Shown here: positions 1-8,446 of the stretch, piece after piece | How positions within the stretch are numbered: position 1 is the first letter of the stretch | Layout of the letters: every line of letters begins with the position of its first letter | NCBI GenBank assembly: GCA_934446675.1 | Contig: CAKSEL010000012.1 | Span: forward strand, 16,988 to 80,987 | Length of the DNA: 64,000 nt | Reading direction: 5' to 3' | Source: an uncultured Eubacteriales bacterium | GTDB lineage: Bacteria; Bacillota; Clostridia; Oscillospirales; CAG-382 | Program-made: the position numbers and the translations under genes | The notes under the pieces: generated by a model | Told to the model about the DNA's origin: nothing | Database searches by the model: none | Seen by the model: only the letters and a program-made list of their open reading frames with translations

Positions 1-1
1 T

Positions 2-61
2 GCTGATAAATGTAATATGTCTGTCGGCGATTTTTATAAATACGGTAAACGCATTGAATGA
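2..61 (+). CDS. 3' end of an upstream gene (partial, 19 codons)
   Basis: An open frame enters from the left edge and ends in TGA at 59-61, giving a C-terminal tail that ends DFYKYGKRIE. The tail is too short to assign a family. Its composition is compatible with the end of a small helix-turn-helix regulator, but that is a guess. The frame could also be open by chance. Confidence 0.4.
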   Translation, partial: ADKCNMSVGDFYKYGKRIE

Positions 62-70
62 TTTTATCTG

Positions 71-222
71 AAAAGTATAGGTTTTGGACATTTTGAACGC
101 CTTTCAACCATTTGTTTATATTTTAGCACACCATAATGTAAAAATCAATATATTTTGCAAATTTTCGTCAATATAAACAATGTTTTTCGTGATTTTGAGT
201 TTATCCGAAACCTATACTTTTT
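71..222. repeat. Nested inverted repeat, MITE-like
   Basis: The outer arms 71-90 and 202-221 match as inverted repeats at 18 of 20 positions, built on AAAGTATAGGTTT and its complement. Inside them TTGTTTATATT (113-123) is the perfect reverse complement of AATATAAACAA (170-180). The element fills the gap between the upstream gene end and the SPFH gene. It codes for nothing visible. A small non-autonomous mobile element, a long cruciform or an invertible segment would all look like this. Confidence 0.55.
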
Positions 223-250
223 ATACAATTTTTGTTTAGGGGGCTTATAA

Positions 251-1399
251 ATGCAGATATTTGACGTCATAAAATATTCTGGCGATAATGATATACTTGT
301 TTGGAAATTTCCAGGTGAAGATTTTAATACTCTTTCACAGCTCATTGTATCCGAGTCGCAAGAAGCGTTATTTTTTAAAGATGGTAAAGCATTAGACTTA
401 TTTACTGCTGGAAGATATACCCTGCATACGCAAAACATACCTCTAATAAGAAGATTGGTAAATCTTCCGTTCAATGGGGAGTCACCTTTTAATTGTCAGG
501 TGTACTTTATCAACAAGGTTATATCAATGGATATATTATGGGGTACAGGTAGCCCCATTCCCGTTCAAGATGCGAAATATCCCATTATTTTGCCAGTTCG
601 TGCAAACGGTCAGTTTGGGGTACGTGTGGCGGATAGCAAAAAACTGATTGTAAAATTAGTCGGTACTATTGATAAATTTGATCAATCGACTTTAAAAAAG
701 TATTTTAAGGGAATTTTGCTTACAAACATTAAAGATTATATTGCGAACGAATTTGTAAAAAATCAAGTTTCATTTTTAGAAATTCACTCACACTTGAAAA
801 ACATATCCAAAGGCATACAAGCCTCTCTTGAACAAGAATTTTTAAACTATGGAATTGAGCTTGTGAATTTTAATGTAAATGAAATCACCCCTCCTGAAGA
901 TGATCCATCATATATCAAGCTGAAAAAAGCATTGGCAGATAAAGCGGTTATGGATATTAAAGGCTATAATTATCAGCAAGAGCGAGCTTTTAACGTACTT
1001 GACAAAGCCGCCGCAAACGAAGGTTCTGCATCAAATATAATGAATGCGGGAATGGGACTCGGAATGGGAATGAATATGGGCGGCGTTTTCGGGAACACAA
1101 TGTCCTGTGCTATGGAAAATGTAACACCCGATATGAAGCCGCAAAGTCACCCTGCCGCTTTATGTCCTTCGTGCGGGGAAACAATTCCGGAAGGTTCAAA
1201 ATTTTGTTTAAAATGCGGAGCAAAAATTGAAGAGCAACATAATGATTTTGTTAAATGCCCAAGCTGCGGTGCAAATGTCCCTAACGGAAAATTTTGTTTG
1301 GAATGTGGTGCAAAACTTGAAGCCACCTGTTCAAAATGCGGCGCTCCGCTTGTGTCGGGAGCAAAATTTTGTCTTGAATGCGGAAATAAAGTTAATTAG
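251..1399 (+). CDS. SPFH-domain protein with three C-terminal zinc ribbons
   Basis: A 382-aa protein. The first 270 residues look like the SPFH/virion-core-type family (YdjI-like), whose members form membrane-associated oligomers: LVWKFPGEDFNTLSQLIV near the start and a later segment KDYIANEFVKNQ followed by YGIELVNFNVNEI. A Gly/Met-rich linker (about 265-285) leads to three tandem CxxC...CxxC zinc ribbons (CPSCGETIPEGSKFCLKCG, then two more). No signal peptide or membrane helix is seen, so it is probably cytoplasmic and peripheral to the membrane. It heads a five-gene cluster with two more zinc-ribbon proteins. In Bacillus a related SPFH protein sits with PspA and zinc-ribbon proteins in an envelope-stress operon; no PspA is present here. 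Function is inferred from that parallel. Confidence 0.75.
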   Translation: MQIFDVIKYSGDNDILVWKFPGEDFNTLSQLIVSESQEALFFKDGKALDLFTAGRYTLHTQNIPLIRRLVNLPFNGESPFNCQVYFINKVISMDILWGTGSPIPVQDAKYPIILPVRANGQFGVRVADSKKLIVKLVGTIDKFDQSTLKKYFKGILLTNIKDYIANEFVKNQVSFLEIHSHLKNISKGIQASLEQEFLNYGIELVNFNVNEITPPEDDPSYIKLKKALADKAVMDIKGYNYQQERAFNVLDKAAANEGSASNIMNAGMGLGMGMNMGGVFGNTMSCAMENVTPDMKPQSHPAALCPSCGETIPEGSKFCLKCGAKIEEQHNDFVKCPSCGANVPNGKFCLECGAKLEATCSKCGAPLVSGAKFCLECGNKVN

Positions 1400-1413
1400 T
1401 GGAGTGATAAATT

Positions 1414-2547
1414 ATGCCTATAAAAAAAGTGTTTTGTCCGTTTTGCGGACATGAAACGCAGATAAACGATGAGAAACCGTTTTCATTTTGTACTGAGTGC
1501 GGAAACAAAATTGTATTACAGTCTCAATCAAATTCCGTAGATAAAATCACTCAAGATAAAAATTCTGCTAATGATGAAATAGATAATAAGCTTGAAGAAG
1601 CCGCTTTTTATTACAAATTGAGCTATGAAAAAAAGGAGTATGAGAACACTCGCGAAAATCCTACATACTATCTTAAAGCACAAGATTTATTGATCGATTT
1701 ATCAGACCAATATCCGAATGATTACAGAATCTGGTGGGAGCTTTGTAAGCCGATTGATTATCTATGTTCATCTGAAGGAGCGGACATTTATAATCAATAC
1801 AGCATTAATGAAGATTATTTTAATAAGGCTTTGGATAAAGCGGATTTGCCAAAGAAAAGAAAATTGATTGATGAGCACGATAAATATGTAAAAAATAAAG
1901 CCGCTGCTATTGAGCTTGCAGAAAAGAAATTGGCTGAGCAGGAAAAATTACGTATTGAAAAGGAAGCCGCTGAAAAGAAAGCGTATGAAGAAAAATGCGA
2001 ACGTGAACGAATCCAGCGTGAGCAGGAAGCAGAAAAACTGCAAAAAAAAGCTGAAGAGGAAAACAAACGCCGTGAGCTTGAATTAATCGAAAAGGATAAG
2101 CGACTTGCTGCCGAACGTGAAAGCAATCTGGCAATCAGCAAATCTCTTTGGAAAGCATTATCTGGCAAAGATTATTCTATGCTGAATAACAAATATTTTG
2201 AAATTAAGCAAGAAAACAATCAAATCATTATCGTGATATTCAAGCTTGTTTCAAATATGCTTTATCTGAACGCATTTAGAATTGATGGAAATAAAGGAAA
2301 TACAATTTATCAGGAACAAAGTTTTGCCATGCAGTTTAACAGCGAAGGATATGGTATTAAATTCGATAAATCTAATATAAGAATTAAAGGATTTATGCCG
2401 CCTGATAACCTTTTGCGTATTACGAAAGGTCAAAGCGAAGCAATATACGTAAATGGCAACATTCTTAAATCGGATAATGATTATATATCAAATATAATTA
2501 AAAATGCAAAAAATCCGCTGCTTTCATTTACTAAAATATTTAATTAG
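1414..2547 (+). CDS. Zinc-ribbon and coiled-coil protein
   Basis: A 377-aa protein starting 14 bp after the SPFH gene, with GGAG upstream. Residues 8-31 form a zinc ribbon (CPFCG...CTECG). The middle (about 165-250) is a long charged coiled coil rich in Glu/Lys/Arg (EKKLAEQEKLRIEKEAAEKK). The last 110 residues look like a beta-rich globular domain of no recognised family. No signal peptide or membrane segment is seen. The shared zinc ribbons and tight spacing suggest it acts with the SPFH protein, perhaps as a scaffold at the membrane. The exact role is unknown. Confidence 0.7.
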   Translation: MPIKKVFCPFCGHETQINDEKPFSFCTECGNKIVLQSQSNSVDKITQDKNSANDEIDNKLEEAAFYYKLSYEKKEYENTRENPTYYLKAQDLLIDLSDQYPNDYRIWWELCKPIDYLCSSEGADIYNQYSINEDYFNKALDKADLPKKRKLIDEHDKYVKNKAAAIELAEKKLAEQEKLRIEKEAAEKKAYEEKCERERIQREQEAEKLQKKAEEENKRRELELIEKDKRLAAERESNLAISKSLWKALSGKDYSMLNNKYFEIKQENNQIIIVIFKLVSNMLYLNAFRIDGNKGNTIYQEQSFAMQFNSEGYGIKFDKSNIRIKGFMPPDNLLRITKGQSEAIYVNGNILKSDNDYISNIIKNAKNPLLSFTKIFN

Positions 2548-2559
2548 CGAGGTGTTAAT

Positions 2560-3279
2560 ATGAATGAGATGTATTGTCCTAACTGCAACGGAGAGCTATA
2601 TATTTCAGATGATAAAACTCAAATGATTTGCAAACATTGTGATTCAGTTTTTCCAATTACGGAAAAACTTCCCGATAATGCAAATGAGCAAATCTGCAAT
2701 GCTGAAAGTAATCCGGGAAATGAGCTTTTGCCTGCAGAAAGGCTGTTTAGTATTTCGGCCTACGAAAATCTTAATGATAAGGCAGGTGAAGCTTTGGGGT
2801 GGTTGTGTGCCGGCATAAACGATGGATATACTGTTGATGGATTTATAAACGAAATTGATAAAATTTCCGCTGTCAAATCTTCGGATATCTATACGAACAA
2901 TGCAAGAAGTGAACTTTTACACACTGTACAAATGCGTGTTGCAGATCAATTTGAACGCGAAGAAAACTCTCTTTTCTTTGTTAATCAAGGACTGCTTTCA
3001 AAGGTAAAAGACGGTTTTCTTGTTACAAATAAAGCAGTGTATAAAATCACTAAGAAAAAAACTTTCAGACTTAAGTTCACAGACTTTCGCTCTTTGCTTA
3101 CCGACCCTGAACCGATTGCATCAAGTATTTGGTTTTTTAACGGTGATGAAAACTTCAGATTCTATACGAATGGCTGTACAGAAAAGGGCTGCGGTATACT
3201 TTTGGGACTTATATGTACGCTTGCGCGCGACTGCCATTCAAAGGAATATAAAATTACATTAGGAAATATGAAAAAATAG
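2560..3279 (+). CDS. Zinc-ribbon protein with PH-like C-terminal domain
   Basis: A 239-aa protein, third gene of the cluster, 12 bp after the previous one, with GAGG as ribosome binding site. A TFIIB-type zinc ribbon lies at residues 6-27 (CPNC...CKHC). The C-terminal half, from FVNQGLLSKVKDGFLVTNKAVYKI onward, has the rhythm of bacterial PH-like domains: short strands, then a helix near the end. Such domains commonly bind membranes or partner proteins. No transmembrane segment is seen. Assignment of the PH-like fold is by pattern only. Confidence 0.65.
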   Translation: MNEMYCPNCNGELYISDDKTQMICKHCDSVFPITEKLPDNANEQICNAESNPGNELLPAERLFSISAYENLNDKAGEALGWLCAGINDGYTVDGFINEIDKISAVKSSDIYTNNARSELLHTVQMRVADQFEREENSLFFVNQGLLSKVKDGFLVTNKAVYKITKKKTFRLKFTDFRSLLTDPEPIASSIWFFNGDENFRFYTNGCTEKGCGILLGLICTLARDCHSKEYKITLGNMKK

Positions 3280-3288
3280 GATATAGCT

Positions 3289-3954
3289 ATGAAAAAAACA
3301 ACTATTATCATTTTGGACATATTGATTGTTGCGATTCTGAGTGTTTTGTCTTTTGGTATATTTTCAATAACCGACAGTTTTATATTATCATATAGCTTTC
3401 TCGTGATTGCAACACTAATGCAAATGGTTTCTGTGTTTGTATCTGAAAAAGTTAAAGATACCGTATATAAAACCGCTGCATATTCTTCATCTGCAATATA
3501 TTTTTTCATACAGCTTATTATCAGTCTTATGGGGTATATAACAGCTGATTTATCATTGGCATTGATTGGCGCAATAAGCCTTGCACTTTTACTGTTAGAC
3601 ATTGTTGTTGATATCATTGTTATACATATGGGTATCAGCATTGATAAAACAAAAAGCACAGAAAGCCGCAAATTGCTTTTTATCGATAATGTAATATACA
3701 GACTTGAAAAAGCAAAGTCTCAATCGAAAGACAGCGATGTAATAACCATGATAAATAATGTTATAGAAAAGGTGCGATACAGCAATCCAAACAGCGTGGA
3801 TAAGGCGGCCGAAATCGAATCTGAAATATTGCAAGAAATTGAAAACGTTGAAAAACTTGCTTTAGTATCTAAAACAAGAGAAATCAAAAGCACTTGTGAA
3901 AAACTAATTTCGCTTTTTACAGAACGAGAAATGTCATGTAAATTATATAAATAA
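3289..3954 (+). CDS. Four-helix membrane protein with cytoplasmic helical tail
   Basis: A 221-aa protein. Four hydrophobic segments occupy roughly residues 5-28, 30-52, 62-82 and 86-112. The remaining 110 residues are hydrophilic, helical and mildly coiled-coil (EIESEILQEIENVEKLA). There is no signal peptide separate from the first helix. No family is recognised. It probably anchors the zinc-ribbon/SPFH module to the membrane, an inference from position alone. Confidence 0.65.
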   Translation: MKKTTIIILDILIVAILSVLSFGIFSITDSFILSYSFLVIATLMQMVSVFVSEKVKDTVYKTAAYSSSAIYFFIQLIISLMGYITADLSLALIGAISLALLLLDIVVDIIVIHMGISIDKTKSTESRKLLFIDNVIYRLEKAKSQSKDSDVITMINNVIEKVRYSNPNSVDKAAEIESEILQEIENVEKLALVSKTREIKSTCEKLISLFTEREMSCKLYK

Positions 3955-3971
3955 TTTTTGGAGGAATTTTT

Positions 3972-4592
3972 ATGAATTTTGATATGGTATCTATGAAACA
4001 ACGCGCAAAGGCATTGATGAATACTGCAAAGCCAAGTTCTAAAGCAATAGGTGTAATATTCGGAATTTTATCCGTAATATATATCACGCTGTTTTTTCTG
4101 CTATTTTCAAAGGAGATGTACATTGCGCTCATAATAGCAGAATTGGTATATCTTAATTTCAGAACATGTTGTAATTGGTATGCACTTAAAGTAACCCGCG
4201 AAGAACAAACCTCATTTTCCGACTGCATCGGAATTTTTAAGTCAAAGTCTGCTGTTAAAATAATCCTGCTTGGTATCATACGCGAAGTTCTTTGGGTAAT
4301 CGGCGCTTGTGTTTTTATTGTAGGAATAGTTTTTCCGATATATTGGTTTAGATTTGCTCCATACATATTGAAAGATGAAAATGTGAGCATATTCAAGGCT
4401 TTGTCAGAAAGTAAGAAACTTGTAAAAGGACACTATGCAGAATTAATTAAACTTGATATCAGCAATATTATATGGTATGCCATAATGCTTTTTACTTGGG
4501 ATATAGCCGGCTTTTATGTTAAGCCATATACATCTATCGTTTATGCTGAATTTTATGATTATTTAAAAGCTTGCAAAGAATTTAAAGAATAA
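3972..4592 (+). CDS. DUF975-like integral membrane protein
   Basis: A 206-aa protein, last of the five-gene cluster, with a strong GGAGG nine bases before the ATG. Two hydrophobic segments lie at about 22-60, another at 95-125 with the DUF975-like sequence IYWFRFAPYILKDE, and a last weak one near 165. The stretch SIFKALSESKKLVKGHYAEL matches the DUF975 pattern of a short amphipathic helix between membrane segments. The family has no established biochemical role. No clear terminator is visible directly after the gene. Confidence 0.55.
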   Translation: MNFDMVSMKQRAKALMNTAKPSSKAIGVIFGILSVIYITLFFLLFSKEMYIALIIAELVYLNFRTCCNWYALKVTREEQTSFSDCIGIFKSKSAVKIILLGIIREVLWVIGACVFIVGIVFPIYWFRFAPYILKDENVSIFKALSESKKLVKGHYAELIKLDISNIIWYAIMLFTWDIAGFYVKPYTSIVYAEFYDYLKACKEFKE

Positions 4593-4752
4593 AAGCTAAA
4601 AATATATCAGTCCGTTAAGATCTAAGAGCAAAAAAATGCGCCGCTCACAGACATCTTACCAGCTTTACGGACATCTCATGTTTTTTTCACTCGTTACGGA
4701 TTTGCACAATTTTTCGCAAAATCATTTTTCGGTTACAAATGAATAACACAAA
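4593..4752. other. Short AT-rich convergent gap
   Basis: Convergent gap between the SPFH-type cluster and the minus-strand GGGtGRT operon. It is AT-rich, contains no convincing open frame, and holds no stem strong enough to call a plus-strand terminator. Confidence 0.4.
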
Positions 4753-4784
4753 AACCTCCGTCTCATTTACGTGAAACGGAGGTT
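4753..4784 (-). terminator. Intrinsic terminator of the GGGtGRT operon
   Basis: AACCTCCGT (4753-4761) and ACGGAGGTT (4776-4784) form a perfect 9-bp stem. On the minus strand it is followed by TTTTTGTG, the expected U-tract. Confidence 0.85.
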
Positions 4785-4827
4785 CTCATTTTACTATTTA
4801 ATCCTTGATTTACAAAGCTTTAAAGGA

Positions 4828-5826
4828 TTACTTTGCAGCTTCTTCAACAGCAACCGCAACGGCAACCGTAGCGCCGACCATCGGGTTGTTGCCCATACCG
4901 ATAAGACCCATCATTTCAACGTGAGCCGGAACGGAGGAGGAACCTGCGAACTGGGCGTCGGAATGCATACGTCCCATGGTGTCGGTCATACCGTAAGAGG
5001 AAGGACCTGCAGCCATGTTGTCGGGATGGAGCGTTCTGCCTGTGCCGCCGCCGGAAGCAACGGAGAAGTACTTGATTCCGTTTTCAACGCACCACTTCTT
5101 GTAAGTGCCTGCAACGGGGTGCTGGAAACGTGTCGGGTTGGTGGAGTTGCCGGTAATGGAAACGCCTACGTTTTCGAGCTTCATTATAGCAACGCCTTCG
5201 GGAACGTTGTCTGCACCGTAGCACTTTACAGCGGCACGGGGACCGTTGGAATAAGCGTGCTCGTCTACAACCTTTACGGTTTCGGTGTAAGGATCAAACT
5301 CGGTCTTGCAGTAGGTAAAGCCGTTGATTCTGGAAATGATGAATGCAGCGTCCTTGCCGAGACCGTTGAGTATAACGCGAAGGGGCTTCTTTCTTACCTT
5401 GTTTGCGTTGAGGGCAATCTTGATTGCGCCTTCAGCGGCAGCAAAGGATTCGTGACCTGCAAGGAAGCAGAAGCACTCTGTTTCTTCCGAGAGGAGCATT
5501 GATGCGAGGTTGCCGTGTCCGAGACCTACCTTGCGGTTTTCCGCAACGGAACCGGTAATGCAGAATGCCTGAAGACCGATACCGATAGCGGCAGCGGCGT
5601 CGGCAGCCTTTGTGCAGCCCTTCTTTATTGCGATAGCTGCGCCTACGGTGTATGCCCAGATTGCGTTTTCAAAGCATATAGGCTGAGTTTCTCTTACGAT
5701 CTTGTCGCAGTCGATACCCTTAGCGAGAGTAATGTCGCGGCATTCCTCAACGGACTTTATGCCGTATTCTGCGAGAACGCCGTTTATTTTGTCAATACGT
5801 CTTTCGTAGTTTTCAAATAATGCCAT
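4828..5826 (-). CDS. GGGtGRT family protein
   Basis: A 332-aa protein carrying the family's name motif SGGGTGRTLHPDN at about residues 260-272, plus NSTNPTRFQHP and the C-terminal GMGNNPMVGATVAVAVAVEE. No signal peptide or membrane helix is present, so it is cytoplasmic. Members occur in anaerobic Firmicutes and typically sit beside a NifU-like scaffold gene, as here (21-bp gap, same strand). The biochemical role is not established; a link to Fe-S or cofactor handling is inferred from the neighbour. The ribosome binding site AGGAGG supports the ATG at 5826. Confidence 0.85.
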   Translation of the reverse strand: MALFENYERRIDKINGVLAEYGIKSVEECRDITLAKGIDCDKIVRETQPICFENAIWAYTVGAAIAIKKGCTKAADAAAAIGIGLQAFCITGSVAENRKVGLGHGNLASMLLSEETECFCFLAGHESFAAAEGAIKIALNANKVRKKPLRVILNGLGKDAAFIISRINGFTYCKTEFDPYTETVKVVDEHAYSNGPRAAVKCYGADNVPEGVAIMKLENVGVSITGNSTNPTRFQHPVAGTYKKWCVENGIKYFSVASGGGTGRTLHPDNMAAGPSSYGMTDTMGRMHSDAQFAGSSSVPAHVEMMGLIGMGNNPMVGATVAVAVAVEEAAK

Positions 5827-5847
5827 CTCTGTAATACCTCCTGTCGA

Positions 5848-6540
5848 TCAGTCTTTGCGGGGATCGATGTACTTTACAGCCTCATCGAATCTGCCGTAAG
5901 TTCCCTGAGCCTTTTTGTATGCGGTGTTTGGATCGTCGCCCTTCTTGATGAAGTCTGTCATCTTTCCGAGAGAAACGAATTCGTAACCGATAACCTGATC
6001 GTCTGCGTCGAGAGCCATTCTTGTAACATAGCCCTCAGCCATTTCGAGGTATCTTACGCCCTTTGCGCGTGTGCCGTACATTGTACCTACCTGGCTTCTT
6101 GTGCCCTTGCCGAGGTCTTCAAGACCTGCGCCTACAAGCAGGCCGTCGTCGGAGAAAGCGGACTGCGAACGTCCGTATACAATCTGTAAGAACAGTTCGC
6201 GCATAGCGGTGTTGATAGCGTCGCATACAAGGTCGGTGTTGAGAGCTTCAAGGATTGTCTTGCCCTGAAGGATCTCTGCAGCCATAGCAGCCGAGTGGGT
6301 CATTCCTGAACATCCGATTGTTTCAACGAGAGCCTCCTCGATGATACCGTTCTTGATGTTGAGCGAGAGCTTGCAGGCGCCCTGCTGAGGTGCGCACCAG
6401 CCCACACCGTGGGTAAAACCTGAGATGTCCTTGATTTCTTTTGCCTGTATCCACTTGCCTTCTTCCGGAATGGGAGCGGGACCGTGGTCGGGACCTTTGG
6501 CTACACAGCACATATTATTTACTTCTGTTGTGTAATTCAT
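5848..6540 (-). CDS. NifU-like iron-sulfur cluster assembly scaffold protein
   Basis: A 230-aa protein with a NifU_N/IscU-like core: GWCAPQQGACKLSLNIKNG, then ALVETIGCSGMTHSAAMAAE with a conserved cysteine, and LVCDAINTAMRELF with a third. These three cysteines (about residues 49, 78 and 106) match the scaffold-type arrangement for transient Fe-S binding. It is longer than IscU because of extra C-terminal sequence (MADFIK-like region about 185-230). AAAGGA lies before the ATG. It precedes the GGGtGRT gene, the usual pairing for this subfamily. Confidence 0.8.
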   Translation of the reverse strand: MNYTTEVNNMCCVAKGPDHGPAPIPEEGKWIQAKEIKDISGFTHGVGWCAPQQGACKLSLNIKNGIIEEALVETIGCSGMTHSAAMAAEILQGKTILEALNTDLVCDAINTAMRELFLQIVYGRSQSAFSDDGLLVGAGLEDLGKGTRSQVGTMYGTRAKGVRYLEMAEGYVTRMALDADDQVIGYEFVSLGKMTDFIKKGDDPNTAYKKAQGTYGRFDEAVKYIDPRKD

Positions 6541-6599
6541 TTTTATTTCGTCCTTTCTTTGTACTTCTGTATCCTAAAAGCTTTTTGCTTTGAATAGGC

Positions 6600-7172
6600 T
6601 TACTTGATTATTTCGCCCATAGTGCCGGGCTTGCAGCAGGCTGCGTTGGATTCGTCGGTGTCGATGTGCATTGCGGGCGCATAGCTGTCGCTTACTCTTA
6701 CAACAACGTCGCCGAATGTGAGGGAACGTCCGTCGGAATCAATCTTGACGCTTACATTCTGCTTGTCGGAAAGTCCCATCTCTGCTGCGGTCTTTGTGTC
6801 GAGGTGAATGTGGCGCTTTGCAGCGATAACACCCTCTTTGATTTCGATTTCGCCTTCGGGACCTACGATTTTGCACGCACCGCTGCCGGCAACGTCTCCG
6901 GATTCGCGGATGGGCGCGTCAACGCCGATGCTTCTTGCGTCTGTAAGCGAAAGCTCAACCTGGGTTGCCTTTCTTGCGGGACCGAGTACGCTTACGCCGG
7001 CAAGGGATTTCTTTGCACCGACTACCGTTACTCTTTCCTCACAGGCAAACTGACCGGGCTGGGAAAGCATTTTCTTTACGGTGAGCTTGTGGCCCTTTCC
7101 GAAAAGCGCTTCAATGTGTTCCTCTGTAAGATGAATGTGTCTTGCGGAGGTTTCTACCAAGATCTGTGACAT
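6600..7172 (-). CDS. pduL: Phosphate propanoyltransferase, PduL-type phosphotransacylase
   Basis: A 190-aa protein with the two PduL histidine motifs: SARHIHLTEEHIEALFG near the N-terminus and AAKRHIHLDTKTAAEMGL at about 122-139. These ligate the two zinc ions of the active site. The enzyme interconverts acyl-CoA and acyl-phosphate (acetyl or propionyl), giving ATP with an acyl kinase. No encapsulation peptide is obvious at the N-terminus and no microcompartment shell gene is nearby, so it is probably the cytosolic housekeeping type used for acetate formation. AAGGAG precedes the start. Confidence 0.9.
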   Translation of the reverse strand: MSQILVETSARHIHLTEEHIEALFGKGHKLTVKKMLSQPGQFACEERVTVVGAKKSLAGVSVLGPARKATQVELSLTDARSIGVDAPIRESGDVAGSGACKIVGPEGEIEIKEGVIAAKRHIHLDTKTAAEMGLSDKQNVSVKIDSDGRSLTFGDVVVRVSDSYAPAMHIDTDESNAACCKPGTMGEIIK

Positions 7173-7235
7173 GATTTTTACAGCTCCTTATATATTAATA
7201 CTTTTGCTTTATGTAAAAACGGCTGTCCGGCGGTT

Positions 7236-7607
7236 TTAATCGACGGGGTAGGCCATTGTCGTCATGAGTGCAAGCTCAACGGCGCTTGTGTCGAGTCTGC
7301 TGTACTGAACGACGATTTCTGTACTGCTCTCGACGAGAATCGCGTACGGAATGTCTCTTTCGATAAGCTTTCCGGTCTTTGAGCGTATTTTGTCAAGACG
7401 TATGTGATGAGTTCTGCCGGCTTTGCATTCCGAAACAAAGTTGTCTATTTTGTCCTTGTTCTCGTAGAACAGCGTAAGCTTAATGTCGGCGTCGGTGTCC
7501 GTCGTGTTGAGCACACATATCGCCTCATGGCTGTTCTGATCGTTGAGCGAAACGGAATGCAGAAAACAGTCGGGTATAAGCCATGTTTTTTTGCCGTAAT
7601 TTGCCAT
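7236..7607 (-). CDS. ASRT (sensory rhodopsin transducer) family small protein
   Basis: A 123-aa protein. The motif PDCFLHSVSLNDQNSHEAIC followed by VQYSRLDTSAVELALMTTMA matches the PF07100 family named after the Anabaena sensory rhodopsin transducer, a small all-beta tetramer. The frame can be extended to a TTG at 7622, but the sequence GGAG lies between that TTG and the ATG at 7607, so it is the ribosome binding site and 7607 is the start. No rhodopsin gene is present. In Firmicutes the family probably binds a small ligand or carbohydrate; this is inference. Confidence 0.8.
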   Translation of the reverse strand: MANYGKKTWLIPDCFLHSVSLNDQNSHEAICVLNTTDTDADIKLTLFYENKDKIDNFVSECKAGRTHHIRLDKIRSKTGKLIERDIPYAILVESSTEIVVQYSRLDTSAVELALMTTMAYPVD

Positions 7608-7760
7608 CGGCTTTCTCTCCAAATAATTAATTTTTTAACTATATTATTGTATCACACTTTAAAAGCTAAAAAACATATATTTTGTAAATTTTGCACAGCG
7701 CCGCAGAGCCTTGACTCAAAAGTGAAATATTTGTGTAATTTTGCGCCGGCATGGTAAAAT

Positions 7761-8243
7761 CTACTTATGGTATTTCTCTCCGGCGTTGATTGTAAACGCC
7801 CTGTAAATCTGTTCGCAGAGCATGACGGCGAAAAGACCGTGCGCAAAAGTCATGGGGGAGACGGAAAGCTTTAAATCGCAGGCGTTTTTGACTTTGTCCG
7901 ACAGTCCGTGAGAGCTGCCTATGATGAAAACAATGTCGGAAAAGCCGTCTACCGCGCGCTTCGATATAAGTGAGGCAAGTTCGGGCGAGGACATGAGCTT
8001 TCCCTCTATGCACATTGCTATTCTGTAAGAGTTTTTAGGTATCGCGCACAGTACCGCGTCGGCTTCCTTTGAAAGCGCGGCGTCAATCCGGGCTTTTGAG
8101 GGATTGTCGGGCAGATTTTCGGGTTTTATGACTTTTTCGGTGAATTTTGCGTATTTGGATATGCGTTTGATGTACTCGTCCATGGCGGCTCTGAAGTATG
8201 AATCCTTGGCGCGGTCGAGACATATCAGTGTAATATTGAGCAT
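7761..8243 (-). CDS. rlmH: 23S rRNA (pseudouridine1915-N3)-methyltransferase RlmH
   Basis: A 160-aa SPOUT-fold methyltransferase that methylates pseudouridine 1915 in helix 69 of 23S rRNA. It has the family's MLNITLICLDRAKDSYF start, the SAM-binding knot VFIIGSSHGLSDKVK and the C-terminal FAHGLFAVMLCEQIYRAF ending in GEKYHK. A longer frame to 8312 exists, but family length and an AAAGGA site place the start at 8243. It is the first gene of the minus-strand run, 153 bp from the ASRT gene, so the latter may have its own promoter. Confidence 0.93.
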   Translation of the reverse strand: MLNITLICLDRAKDSYFRAAMDEYIKRISKYAKFTEKVIKPENLPDNPSKARIDAALSKEADAVLCAIPKNSYRIAMCIEGKLMSSPELASLISKRAVDGFSDIVFIIGSSHGLSDKVKNACDLKLSVSPMTFAHGLFAVMLCEQIYRAFTINAGEKYHK

Positions 8244-8411
8244 TTTTGATTTTTTGTCCTTTAATATTTTCCGATAGCACTTGACAAAGCCGCCCGACGG
8301 TGGTATCATCAATATGATAACCGGGCAAATTTCGTCTTTGTGTATATTTTATCATATAAATCGTAAATATGCAACGAATTTTTTTCCGGAACACATTTTA
8401 TAAAGCTTAAT

Positions 8412-8429
8412 GTCCGTATTTTAACGGAC
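8412..8429 (+). promoter_or_regulatory. Inverted repeat before the sugar kinase start
   Basis: GTCCGT and ACGGAC form a perfect 6-bp inverted repeat with a 6-base spacer, ending 17 bp before the kinase ATG. It could be an operator or a leader hairpin near the ribosome binding site AAAGGAA. Confidence 0.35.
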
Positions 8430-8446
8430 GGAAAGGAAACCAGAAA

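Noticed and set aside
4771..5502. 243-codon plus-strand frame opposite the GGGtGRT gene
   Set aside because: It is the antisense shadow of a well-supported conserved protein.
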